In this document: positions 15,358-23,167 of the stretch, in pieces
Layout: every line of letters begins with the position of its first letter
Position numbering within the stretch: position 1 is the first letter of the stretch
Assembly: GCA_003220225.1 (NCBI GenBank)
Contig: QHRU01000140.1
Span: 1 to 36,103 of the forward strand
DNA from: Candidatus Rokuibacteriota bacterium
GTDB lineage: Bacteria; Methylomirabilota; Methylomirabilia; Rokubacteriales; CSP1-6
Direction: 5' to 3'
DNA length: 36,103 bases
Program-made: the position numbers and the translations under genes
Notes under the pieces: model-generated
Told to the model about the DNA's origin: nothing
Seen by the model: only the letters and a program-made list of their open reading frames with translations
Database searches by the model: none

Positions 15358-15504
15358 ATGTCTACGAAGATGCCGCACACTGACGGCGGCTCGCTGTGGA
15401 GCACCTTGAGCGCCGCGGGGCACCGTTCCGACCGCGCTCTCTGGGGAGCCGATGCGAGTGTCACTTTGAGCGATCTGGTCCGGGGGTCGAGTCTCGGAGG
15501 TCGG
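15281..15504 (+). repeat. Direct repeat, copy B (broken ACP 3' end plus ligase 5' end)
   Basis: Second copy of the segment at 13712-13934. It begins 8 bases after the P450 stop. The first part (15281-15357) matches the ACP 3' end, and the rest is the true start of the ligase gene. The 16-mer at 15361-15376 is identical to 13794-13809. Copy B thus has the complementary content: damaged ACP, intact ligase. Confidence 0.85.
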
Positions 15505-16770
15505 CTCGAGGAACTCCGCGGGTGCTCAGTACTCGTCACGACCAGGGATCAGCTCTCGGCGGCGCTGGCCCTCATCGAGCTCGATGCCGTCGCGCGCCGA
15601 CTCGTTCTCTGCCCTCCCGATCTGCCTGCCGAGCATCTGCCATTCGTGGCGGCGACGGCGGCGGTGGATGCACTCGTGTCCGATCAGACGGCACCCCGCG
15701 GTGGGGCTCCAGGGATTGGAACCGTCGTTACGTGCACCCCGAAGATCGCGCCGGCAGCCCGCGAGCGGACGGAACGATACCAGACGGAATGGATCCTCCT
15801 GACGTCCGGGACGACGGGCCGGCCGAAGATGGTCGTGCACACGCTGGCGAGCCTCTCGGGAGCGATGCGCGGCGGGAGGTCGCCGGGCGACCCTGCCGTG
15901 TGGAGCACGTTCTACGACATCCGACGGTATGGCGGCCTGCAGATCTTCCTGCGCGCGCTCCTCGGCGGAGGCTCGATGGTGCTGTCCAGCGCCCAGGAGT
16001 CGACCGCGGACTTCCTGATCAGAGCCGGCGCGCACGGCGTCACCCACATCTCCGGGACGCCCTCCCATTGGCGGCGCGCCCTTATGAGCCCGTCCGTACG
16101 ACGGATCACGCCGCGATACGTCCGGCTGTCGGGAGAGATCGCGGACCAGGCCATCCTCGACCATCTCCGGGCCTTCTTCCCGAACGCCGGCATCACCCAT
16201 GCCTTCGCGTCGACGGAGGCGGGTGTGGCCTTCGACGTCGGTGACGGCCTCGCGGGCTTTCCGGCGAGCCTGATCGGGCGGCAGAACGCGGACGTGGAGA
16301 TGAAAGTCGAAGACGGCTCGCTCCGTATCCGTTCCGCGCGCACGGCGAGCCGCTACCTGGGCCACGAGGACGGTCCGCTCGCCGACCGCGACGGCTTCGT
16401 CGACACGGGCGACATGCTCGAACGCCGCGGCGACCGCTATCACTTCGTCGGCCGTCGAGGCGGGATCATCAACGTCGGCGGCTCGAAGGTTCACCCGGAG
16501 GAAGTCGAGGCCGTCATCAATGGCCATCCTCACGTGAGGATGTCGCTCGTGCGGACGCGAAAGAATCCCATCACGGGCGCGCTCGTGGTCGCCGACGTCG
16601 TGCTGAGGGAGGAGCCCGAGGCCGCGAACGGACGGGTGGCGGAGCTCGAGCACGAGATCATGCAGCGCTGTCGCGAGACGCTAGCCCGGCACAAGGTACC
16701 GGCGGCGATTCGCTTCGTGTCGGCCCTGGCCGTGACGCCCAGCGGCAAATTGGTGCGTCACGATGCGTAA
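15358..16770 (+). CDS. Acyl/aryl-AMP ligase (ANL superfamily)
   Basis: 470 residues from ATG with AGGGG at 15343-15347; an in-frame GTG at 15337 lies in the ACP relic and is less likely. The ATP loop is LLTSGTTGRPK (147-157). Later come the A5-like FASTEAG, the A7/A8 region GFVDTGDMLERRGDRYHFVG and GGSKVHPEEVE, and the C-terminal catalytic lysine Lys464 in PSGKLVRH. The N-terminal part is short for the family (about 470 residues against 500-550). Family knowledge: ANL enzymes adenylate a carboxylic acid and pass it to CoA or a carrier protein. Its place one gene from the ACP in the ancestral order suggests it loads that ACP. The substrate is unknown; the divergent acid pocket prevents a guess. 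It overlaps the next gene by 8 bp. Confidence 0.88.
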   Translation: MSTKMPHTDGGSLWSTLSAAGHRSDRALWGADASVTLSDLVRGSSLGGRLEELRGCSVLVTTRDQLSAALALIELDAVARRLVLCPPDLPAEHLPFVAATAAVDALVSDQTAPRGGAPGIGTVVTCTPKIAPAARERTERYQTEWILLTSGTTGRPKMVVHTLASLSGAMRGGRSPGDPAVWSTFYDIRRYGGLQIFLRALLGGGSMVLSSAQESTADFLIRAGAHGVTHISGTPSHWRRALMSPSVRRITPRYVRLSGEIADQAILDHLRAFFPNAGITHAFASTEAGVAFDVGDGLAGFPASLIGRQNADVEMKVEDGSLRIRSARTASRYLGHEDGPLADRDGFVDTGDMLERRGDRYHFVGRRGGIINVGGSKVHPEEVEAVINGHPHVRMSLVRTRKNPITGALVVADVVLREEPEAANGRVAELEHEIMQRCRETLARHKVPAAIRFVSALAVTPSGKLVRHDA

Positions 16771-17497
16771 CGTGATCGTGACGGGCGGCAGTCGCGGCCT
16801 GGGTCTGGGCCTCGCTCGCCGGCTCACCCGAGCCGGCTATCGCGTCATCGCGCTCGCCCGGAAGGAGACCAACCAGCTGACGCTGGCGATGGAGGAGGCC
16901 GAGCGCGCCCACCCCGGATCGTTCCACTTCGTGCCGTTCGATCTGGCCGAGACCGCGGCGATTGCCACGCTCGTCAAGTCGCTGCGCAACGCGCACGGGC
17001 CGATCTACGGGCTGGTCAACAACGCCGCCGTCGGGTTCGACGGCGTGCTCGCTCTCATGCCCAACGCGCAGATCGAGCAGCTCGTCCGGATCAACACGCT
17101 CTCGCCCATCGTCCTGACGAAATACGTGGTGCGCGCCATGATGGCCGACGGCGGCGGGCGGATCGTCAACGTCGCGTCGATCGTCGGCTTCACCGGATAC
17201 AGCGGCCTCTCGGTGTACGGCGCGACCAAGGCCTCGATGCTCGGCTTCACGCGCTCGCTGGCGCGCGAGGTCGGGCGCATGGGCGTGACCGTGAACTCGA
17301 TCGCCCCCGGTTTCCTGGACACCGACATGACGCATGGACTCGACGACGAGCACCGCCAGCAGATCGTGCGGCGCAGCGCGCTGCGCCGCCTCCCGGAGGT
17401 CGACGACGTGGCGGGCGCCGTCGAGTTCCTGCTCGGCGACGCGGCGAAGAGCATCACGGGCACCGTGCTCACGGTCGACGCGGGCAACACGGCATGA
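16763..17497 (+). CDS. Short-chain dehydrogenase/reductase, FabG-like
   Basis: 244 residues; the ATG is 8 bp inside the ligase gene. It is a classical SDR: cofactor motif TGGSRGLG (7-14), NNA at 86-88, and catalytic Ser139, Tyr152 and Lys156 (YGATK). The ending ITGTVLTVDAGNTA is the typical FabG-type C-terminus. It probably reduces a beta-keto or other carbonyl group on a carrier- or CoA-bound substrate, using NADPH, in the cytoplasm. Translational coupling to both the ligase and the next acyl-CoA synthetase (ATGA at 17494) ties it to acyl metabolism. No ketosynthase is present to make a beta-ketoacyl chain, so the substrate may come from housekeeping fatty-acid synthesis or be an alcohol or ketone made by the P450 or diiron enzyme. 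Confidence 0.88.
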   Translation: MRNVIVTGGSRGLGLGLARRLTRAGYRVIALARKETNQLTLAMEEAERAHPGSFHFVPFDLAETAAIATLVKSLRNAHGPIYGLVNNAAVGFDGVLALMPNAQIEQLVRINTLSPIVLTKYVVRAMMADGGGRIVNVASIVGFTGYSGLSVYGATKASMLGFTRSLAREVGRMGVTVNSIAPGFLDTDMTHGLDDEHRQQIVRRSALRRLPEVDDVAGAVEFLLGDAAKSITGTVLTVDAGNTA

Positions 17498-19338
17498 CGA
17501 CCATCCGCGAGCACGCGCCCGGGTCGGTGACGATCCGCGACGGCGGACCGGCGTCGCGATCGGCCGGCCCCACGAGGGTGTGGCTGCGCGCCCTCGAGCT
17601 GACGGCGCCGATCACCACGACGCCCCATCGGATCCTGCCGGCGGTGATCGAAGAGCTCGCCGAGCGATTCGCGGAGGCGCCGGCCTTGCTCTCCGAGGGC
17701 GAGTGCCTGACCTATCGCGGCCTCGCGACGCGCTCCAACCGATACGCCCGCTGGGCGCTCGACCGGGGGCTCGTCAAGGGGGATGTCGTCGGCCTGTTCA
17801 TGCCGAACCGGCCCGAGTACATGGCGATCTGGCTCGGCATCACCCGCGTCGGCGGCGTCGTTGCGCTGCTCAACACCAACCTGTCGGGGGCCGCGCTCGC
17901 GCACGCCGTCAATCTCGTCGCGCCCCGGCACGTCATCGTGGCCGCGGAGCTCCTCGAGCCGTTCACCCGCGCGCTGCCGGACCTCGCCGGCGCGCCGAGG
18001 ATCTGGGCGCACGGCGACAGTCCCGGCGACTTCCCGCGGATCGACGGCGACATCGAGCGGCTCGCGGGCGACGCGCTCGGCGCGGCCGAGGCGCGGCCGA
18101 CAACCATCGAGGATCGTGCGCTCTACATCTATACGTCGGGCACGACCGGCCTGCCCAAGGCCGCACGGATCAGCCACGCTCGGCTGATGCAGTGGAGTCA
18201 CTGGTTCGCCGGCATGATGGACACGCGCGCCAGCGACCGGATGTACAACTGCCTGCCGATGTACCACAGCGTCGGCGGTGTGCTGGCGACGGGCGCGGTG
18301 TTGGTGGGCGGCGGCTCCGTGGTGATCCGGGACAAGTTCTCCGCCCGTCAGTTCTGGCCCGACGTGATCCGCTGGGACTGCACGCTGTTCCAGTACATCG
18401 GCGAGCTCTGCCGGTATCTCGTCCACACAGAGCCCGCGCCCCACGAGACGCAGCACGGGATCAGGCTGGCCTGCGGCAACGGGCTGCGGCCGGACGTCTG
18501 GAACGACTTCAAGACCCGCTTCCGCATTCCCCAGATCCTGGAGTTCTATGCCTCGACCGAGGGCAACGTGTCGATGGTCAACGTCGAGGGCAAGCCCGGG
18601 GCCATCGGGCGCATCCCCGCGTTCCTCGCGCATCGATTCCCGGCCGCCCTGGTGCGATTCGACGTCGCCAGGAACGAGCCCGTCCGCAATGAGGCGGGCT
18701 TTTGCGTGCGCTGCGCGCCGGACGAAGTCGGCGAGGCGATCGGCCAGGTGCTCGAGGAGCCGTCGAACGCGGGCCGGCGATTCGAGGGGTACACGAGCGA
18801 GGAAGACTCCGAGCGCAAGATCCTGCGCGGCGTCTTCGAGCCGGGGGACGCGTGGTTTCGCACCGGGGACCTCATGCGACGGGACGCGGACGGCTACTTC
18901 TATTTCGTCGACCGTATCGGCGACACGTTCCGCTGGAAGGGCGAGAACGTCGCGACCTCGGAGGTCGCGGAGGCGATCTGCGCCTTCCCCGCCGTCAGGG
19001 AAGCCCACGTCTATGGCGTGGCCCTTCCCGGGACCGACGGCCGGGCCGGTATGGCCGCGCTCGTCGCCGACGCCGACGCCGGGCTGGACCTGGCTGCCTT
19101 CCGTGCCCACCTCGTGCGCTGTCTGCCCGACTACGCGCGCCCGCTCTTCCTGCGCATCCGGAGCGCGATGGACGTGACGGCCACCTTCAAGCACACCAAG
19201 AGCGAGTCCGTCCGCCAGGGCTACGACCCGGCCGGCACCGACGACGCCATCTACTTCGACGACCCGGACCGCCATGCGTTCGTCCGGCTCGACCAGACCA
19301 CATACGACCGCATCCAGCGCGGCCGGATCCGTTGGTAA
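17494..19338 (+). CDS. FATP/FadD6-type long-chain acyl-CoA synthetase
   Basis: 614 residues, start overlapping the previous stop. It is an ANL enzyme of the fatty-acid-transport-protein branch: YTSGTTGLPKAARISH (about 213-228), the family-typical NCLPMYHSVGG, FYASTEGNVSM, and GDAWFRTGDLMRRDADGYFYFVDRIGDTFRWKGENVATSEV, here split as two adjoining signature blocks. The C-terminal FKHTK holds the catalytic Lys region. Family knowledge: these enzymes activate long or very long fatty acids or bile-acid-like carboxylates to CoA thioesters, often at the membrane. It is distinct from the smaller ligase at 15358, so the module has two activating enzymes, perhaps one for the ACP-bound and one for the CoA-bound partner. 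The substrate is not deducible. Confidence 0.88.
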   Translation: MTTIREHAPGSVTIRDGGPASRSAGPTRVWLRALELTAPITTTPHRILPAVIEELAERFAEAPALLSEGECLTYRGLATRSNRYARWALDRGLVKGDVVGLFMPNRPEYMAIWLGITRVGGVVALLNTNLSGAALAHAVNLVAPRHVIVAAELLEPFTRALPDLAGAPRIWAHGDSPGDFPRIDGDIERLAGDALGAAEARPTTIEDRALYIYTSGTTGLPKAARISHARLMQWSHWFAGMMDTRASDRMYNCLPMYHSVGGVLATGAVLVGGGSVVIRDKFSARQFWPDVIRWDCTLFQYIGELCRYLVHTEPAPHETQHGIRLACGNGLRPDVWNDFKTRFRIPQILEFYASTEGNVSMVNVEGKPGAIGRIPAFLAHRFPAALVRFDVARNEPVRNEAGFCVRCAPDEVGEAIGQVLEEPSNAGRRFEGYTSEEDSERKILRGVFEPGDAWFRTGDLMRRDADGYFYFVDRIGDTFRWKGENVATSEVAEAICAFPAVREAHVYGVALPGTDGRAGMAALVADADAGLDLAAFRAHLVRCLPDYARPLFLRIRSAMDVTATFKHTKSESVRQGYDPAGTDDAIYFDDPDRHAFVRLDQTTYDRIQRGRIRW

Positions 19339-19369
19339 TCGGCATGGCCGTCCCCGCGGAGGTGAGCAG

Positions 19370-20671
19370 ATGAGAAGCGAGACGATCGCCATTCATGCGG
19401 GGTACGACGTCGATCCGACGACGAAGTCGGTGGCCGTCCCGATCTATCAGACGGTCGCCTATGCGTTCGACAGCGCCGACCACGGCGCCGCCCTCTTCAA
19501 CCTCGAAGTCGACGGTTTTCGGTACAGCCGCATCAGCAACCCCACGACGGCGGTGCTGGAGCGGCGCGTGGCCGCGCTGGAGGGCGGCGTGGACGCGCTG
19601 TGCGTGAGCAGCGGGCAGGCGGCGCTCAACTACGCGGTGCTCAACGTCACCGGGCTCGGCACCAACATCGTCTCCGTCCCGCAGCTCTACGGCACCACCT
19701 ACACCCTGTTCGCTCACCTGTTGCCCAGCCAGGGCATCACCGTCCGCTTCGCGGAGTCCGATCAGCCCGCCGCCATCGAGGCCCTGATCGACGACGACAC
19801 GCGGGCGGTCTTCTGCGAGAGCGTCGGGAACCCGGCGGGCAACATCTGCGACCTCGAGGCGCTCGCTCGCGTGGCCCACCAACACGGCGTGCCGCTCATC
19901 GTCGACAACACGGTGGCCACGCCGATCCTCTTGAAGCCGATCGACTATGGCGCCGACGTCGTGGTGCATTCCTTGACGAAGTTCATGGGCGGTCACGGCA
20001 CCACCCTCGGCGGCATCATCGTCGACGGCGGGCGCTTCCCCTGGCGGGACCACGCCCGCCGGTTCCCGATGTTCAACGAGCCGGACGCCTCGTATCACGG
20101 CCTCGTCTACGTCAACCATTTCGGGGCGGCCGCCTACATCGCGCGCTGCCGCAGCGTCTATCAGCGGACGACCGGCGCCGTGCTGTCGCCCCTGAGCGCG
20201 TTCTTGTTGTTGCAGGGCATCGAGACGGTGGCCCTGCGGGTCGAGCGCCACGTGGAGAACGCCCGGCGCGTCGCCGAATTCCTGCGCGGCGATCGCCGGG
20301 TCGAGTGGGTCAATTACGCGGGCTTCCCGGAGAGTCCCTACCACGCGCTCGCCCAACGCTACCTCGGCGGCCACGCCTGCTCCCTCATGACCTTCGGGAT
20401 CAAGGGAGGCTTCGAAGCCGGCAAGAAGTTCTACGACGCGCTCGGGCTCGTCAAGCGGCTCGTCAACATGGGCGACGCCAAATCCCTCGCGTGCCACCCC
20501 GCCTCGACCACCCATCGACAGATGTCGGCCGAGGAGCAACGCAAGGCCGGGGTGCGGCCCGAGATGATCCGCCTCAGCGTCGGCATCGAGCACATCGACG
20601 ACATCATCGGCGACCTCGATCAGGCCCTCGACGCGACGGGATCCGACCACGGAATGCTGGCGGCCGATTAG
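19370..20671 (+). CDS. metY: O-acylhomoserine sulfhydrylase-like PLP enzyme (MetY family)
   Basis: 433 residues from ATG with GGAGG at 19358-19362. It has the Cys/Met-metabolism PLP fold: YSRISNPTT, SSGQAALNYAVLN, and HSLTKFMGGHGT, with Lys204 as the PLP lysine, then ACHPASTTHRQM near the C-terminus. Length and the DGFRYSR segment fit MetY rather than the shorter MetB/MetZ (about 390). Family knowledge: MetY catalyses gamma-replacement on O-acylhomoserine, normally with sulfide to give homocysteine. Homologues in natural-product clusters use other nucleophiles to build unusual amino acids. Its neighbour encodes the enzyme that would make the O-acylhomoserine. It may be ordinary methionine synthesis captured in the locus, but the position between acyl activation and a decarboxylase suggests a dedicated role. 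Confidence 0.88.
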   Translation: MRSETIAIHAGYDVDPTTKSVAVPIYQTVAYAFDSADHGAALFNLEVDGFRYSRISNPTTAVLERRVAALEGGVDALCVSSGQAALNYAVLNVTGLGTNIVSVPQLYGTTYTLFAHLLPSQGITVRFAESDQPAAIEALIDDDTRAVFCESVGNPAGNICDLEALARVAHQHGVPLIVDNTVATPILLKPIDYGADVVVHSLTKFMGGHGTTLGGIIVDGGRFPWRDHARRFPMFNEPDASYHGLVYVNHFGAAAYIARCRSVYQRTTGAVLSPLSAFLLLQGIETVALRVERHVENARRVAEFLRGDRRVEWVNYAGFPESPYHALAQRYLGGHACSLMTFGIKGGFEAGKKFYDALGLVKRLVNMGDAKSLACHPASTTHRQMSAEEQRKAGVRPEMIRLSVGIEHIDDIIGDLDQALDATGSDHGMLAAD

Positions 20672-20699
20672 CCGTGGCTGATCCCGGGGAGGAACTCTG

Positions 20700-21713
20700 A
20701 TGCCTATCTGTTTGGATCGAGAGTCGAGGCCAGGCCTGTTCGCGGGAGCGGACGGCCTGCCCGAGAATTCACCGGTCGAGTTCCATGAACCGGATCCGAA
20801 CTGCATCACGATCGGCCTCATCAACAACATGCCCGACCCTGCCCTCCAGTCGACCGAACGCCAGTTCGTCGCTCTGCTCGGCGCCGCGGCTGACGGCATC
20901 GTGGTGCGCCTGAAGCCCTACGCCTTGCCGGACGTTCCGCGAACGGAGTGGGGCCGAGACTACGTGAGCCGCTTCTATTCCCGGCTCGACGATCTGTGGG
21001 ACAGCCACCTCGAGGGCCTGATCGTGACCGGGACGGAACCCCGTTTACCGAACCTTCGGGACGAGCCGTACTGGGGCAGCCTGATCCGGGTCCTGGAATG
21101 GGCCGAGGACAACACGCACTCGACGGTCTGTTCCTGCCTGGCCACGCATGCGGCGCTGCTGCACCTCGACGGCATCGACCGGCGTCCGCTCAACGACAAG
21201 CGCTTCGGCGTCTTCGAGTGCGTGCGAGTCGCCGACCACCACCTGACGGCCGACGCGCCGGCCCGACTCCGGATGCCGCATTCCCGCTGGAACGACATCC
21301 CGGAGGACGCCCTGAGCGCGTGCGGCTACGGCGTGCTCACGCGCTCGGACGCCGCGGGCGCCGACGCGTTCGTGAAGGAGCGAAAGAGCCTGTTCGTCTT
21401 CTTCCAGGGCCACCCGGAATACGAGGCCCACACGCTGATGCTGGAATATCGGCGGGACATCAAGCGCTTCCTCACGGGGGAACGGGAGACCTATCCGTCG
21501 ATGCCGCAGGGCTATTTCGACGAGGCAACCGCGGCCGCCCTGACGGCCCTGCGCGCGCGCGCGCTGGCGGACCGGCGCGAGGAGGTGCTCGCGGACTTCC
21601 CGACGGCCCTGGCGGCGGCGACCGTGACCAACACGTGGCGCTCGACCGCGACGCACGTCTATCGCAATTGGCTCACGTACATGTGCGCGCAGAAGGCGCG
21701 ACGAGCCGGGTGA
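20700..21713 (+). CDS. metA: Homoserine O-acyltransferase-like protein (MetA/HTS family)
   Basis: 337 residues from ATG behind GGGGAGGAA (20686-20694). MetA features are INNMPDPALQSTERQF near residue 40, LIVTGTEPR (about 107-115), the nucleophile Cys146 in SCLATHAAL, RMPHSRWNDIP, GHPEYE with the catalytic His, and a C-terminal NTWRSTATHVYRNWL. From memory, E. coli MetA reads TGAPLG and CWAVQAAL at the same sites. The position that sets succinyl or acetyl preference (Gly or Glu in known enzymes) is Arg115 here, and residues after the Cys also differ. The protein is therefore a diverged member, perhaps with another acyl donor or acceptor. It would supply activated homoserine to the MetY-like enzyme 28 bp upstream. 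Confidence 0.8.
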   Translation: MPICLDRESRPGLFAGADGLPENSPVEFHEPDPNCITIGLINNMPDPALQSTERQFVALLGAAADGIVVRLKPYALPDVPRTEWGRDYVSRFYSRLDDLWDSHLEGLIVTGTEPRLPNLRDEPYWGSLIRVLEWAEDNTHSTVCSCLATHAALLHLDGIDRRPLNDKRFGVFECVRVADHHLTADAPARLRMPHSRWNDIPEDALSACGYGVLTRSDAAGADAFVKERKSLFVFFQGHPEYEAHTLMLEYRRDIKRFLTGERETYPSMPQGYFDEATAAALTALRARALADRREEVLADFPTALAAATVTNTWRSTATHVYRNWLTYMCAQKARRAG

Positions 21714-21719
21714 GCCGCC

Positions 21720-23081
21720 GTGGCGTTTGACGAGATCCGGAGCGTCGCGGAGAAGCTCGCGGCCGAGATCGCGGTCGGCCCCATCGTCCCGTCGGTGACG
21801 CCGCAGGAGATCCGCGGTCACCTGGCCGCGCGCTACGATTTCAGCAAGCCGCTCGACCTGGACGAGGTCGGCGCCGACGTCGAGGCGATGCTGCGAACGT
21901 GGCAGGTGCACGTCACCCATCCGCGCTACTTCGGCCTCTTCAACCCGAGCGTGACGCCGGCGTCGATCGTGGCGGACACGCTGGTGGCGATGTACAACCC
22001 GCAGCTCGCGACCTGGCGGACCTCGCCGGCCGCGAACGAGATCGAGCGGCACACCCTCGCCTGGCTGGCGAGCAAGTTCGGCCTTCCCGCCGGCGCCAGC
22101 GCGAGCTTCACGAGCGGCGGAGCGGAAGCGAATCTCTCCGCGGTGATCGTCGCTCTGACGCGGGCCTTCCCGAGCTACGGCGAGCACGGCCTCAAGCATC
22201 TGCCGGCGCCGACGATCTACGTCACCACCGAATCCCACCACTCGTTCAACAAGATCGCGCACATGACGGGGCTCGGGCGCCGGGCGATTCGCACGATCGC
22301 GACCGAACGGAATCTGACGATGGACCTGCGCGACCTCGCCCGGCAGGTCGCGGAGGATCGTCGACGCGGATTCGCGCCTTTCATGGTGGTGGGCACGGCC
22401 GGGACCACGGCCGCCGGCGCGATCGACCCGTTGCCGGAGCTGGCGCGTTTCTGCCGGTCGGAGAATCTCTGGCTCCACGTCGACGCGGCGTGGGGCGGCG
22501 CCGCGATCCTCTCGCCCCGCCTGCGCGGCCATCTCGCCGGCATCGAGGCCGCGGATTCGATCACCTGCGACGCGCACAAGTGGTTCTCGGTTCCCATGGG
22601 CGCCGGGATGTTCTTCTGCCGGCATGCCGCCGCCGTCGGCGAGGCGTTCCACGCGGAGACCTCCTACATGCCGGGGAAGACCGCCGGGCCGGCCGTCGAT
22701 CCGTACACGGCCTCCGTGCAGTGGTCCCGGCGGTTCATCGGGCTGAAGCTCTTCCTGGCCCTCGCGCACCACGGCGAATCGGGCTACGTCGAGATGATCG
22801 AGCACCAGGCCCGCATGGGCGACCTGCTGCGCGAGTCGCTCGCGAGCGCGGGCTGGCAGATCGTCAACACGACGCCGCTGCCGCTCGTGTGCTTCACGCG
22901 GGACGGCCTCGACACCACGAAGTTCCTGGCTGCGCTGTACCGCCAGCAGATCGCGTGGATGTCGGAGGTGCGACTCGGTGCCGGCGCGCCCGTGCTGCGC
23001 GCGTGCATCACGAGCTTCCGCACAACCGCGTCGGACATCGAGGACGTGGTGGGCGCGATGAGCCGGATCATCCAGGGGTAG
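21720..23081 (+). CDS. PLP-dependent amino-acid decarboxylase (group II)
   Basis: 453 residues from GTG, 6 bp after the MetA-like gene. It shows the group II decarboxylase pattern: HPRYFGLFNPS, FTSGGAEANLSAVIVALTRA, TTESHHSFNKIA with the His that stacks on PLP, HVDAAWGGAAILSP, and CDAHKWFSVPMGAGMFF with Lys287 as the PLP lysine. Relatives decarboxylate glutamate, aromatic amino acids, cysteine sulfinate, aspartate or diaminobutyrate. The substrate is not readable from sequence. Following directly on two homoserine-using enzymes, it may decarboxylate a gamma-substituted homoserine derivative to an amine. That amine could be the partner of the acyl chains activated by the nearby ligases. This pathway is inference. 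The C-terminal domain appears complete. Confidence 0.88.
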   Translation: MAFDEIRSVAEKLAAEIAVGPIVPSVTPQEIRGHLAARYDFSKPLDLDEVGADVEAMLRTWQVHVTHPRYFGLFNPSVTPASIVADTLVAMYNPQLATWRTSPAANEIERHTLAWLASKFGLPAGASASFTSGGAEANLSAVIVALTRAFPSYGEHGLKHLPAPTIYVTTESHHSFNKIAHMTGLGRRAIRTIATERNLTMDLRDLARQVAEDRRRGFAPFMVVGTAGTTAAGAIDPLPELARFCRSENLWLHVDAAWGGAAILSPRLRGHLAGIEAADSITCDAHKWFSVPMGAGMFFCRHAAAVGEAFHAETSYMPGKTAGPAVDPYTASVQWSRRFIGLKLFLALAHHGESGYVEMIEHQARMGDLLRESLASAGWQIVNTTPLPLVCFTRDGLDTTKFLAALYRQQIAWMSEVRLGAGAPVLRACITSFRTTASDIEDVVGAMSRIIQG

Positions 23082-23096
23082 ACCCACGCCGAGCCT

Positions 23097-23117
23097 CTCC
23101 TCGCGACGAGCGAGGAG
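23097..23117 (+). terminator. Hairpin between decarboxylase and cupin genes
   Basis: CTCCTCGC (23097-23104) and GCGAGGAG (23110-23117) form an 8-bp GC-rich stem with a 5-base loop, 16 bases after the decarboxylase stop. No U-run follows, so full termination is doubtful. It may reduce read-through or protect an mRNA end. The rest of the 86-bp gap holds no recognisable signal except the next ribosome binding site. Confidence 0.3.
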
Positions 23118-23167
23118 CACCCACTCGTCGGTGTGCGACGAGGATGCGACGACACCCGGAGAGCTCG

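Noticed and set aside
13712-15504. Insertion sequence or integron cassette explaining the P450 insertion
   Set aside because: No transposase, integrase, terminal inverted repeats or attC-like site is visible; the repeats are gene fragments instead.
17005-19392. Long antisense open frame of 795 codons (and a similar 793-codon one at 4183-6564)
   Set aside because: They mirror real + strand genes with full catalytic motifs. The translations are rich in Arg, Asp, Val, Gly and His without family motifs, as expected of antisense frames in high-GC DNA.
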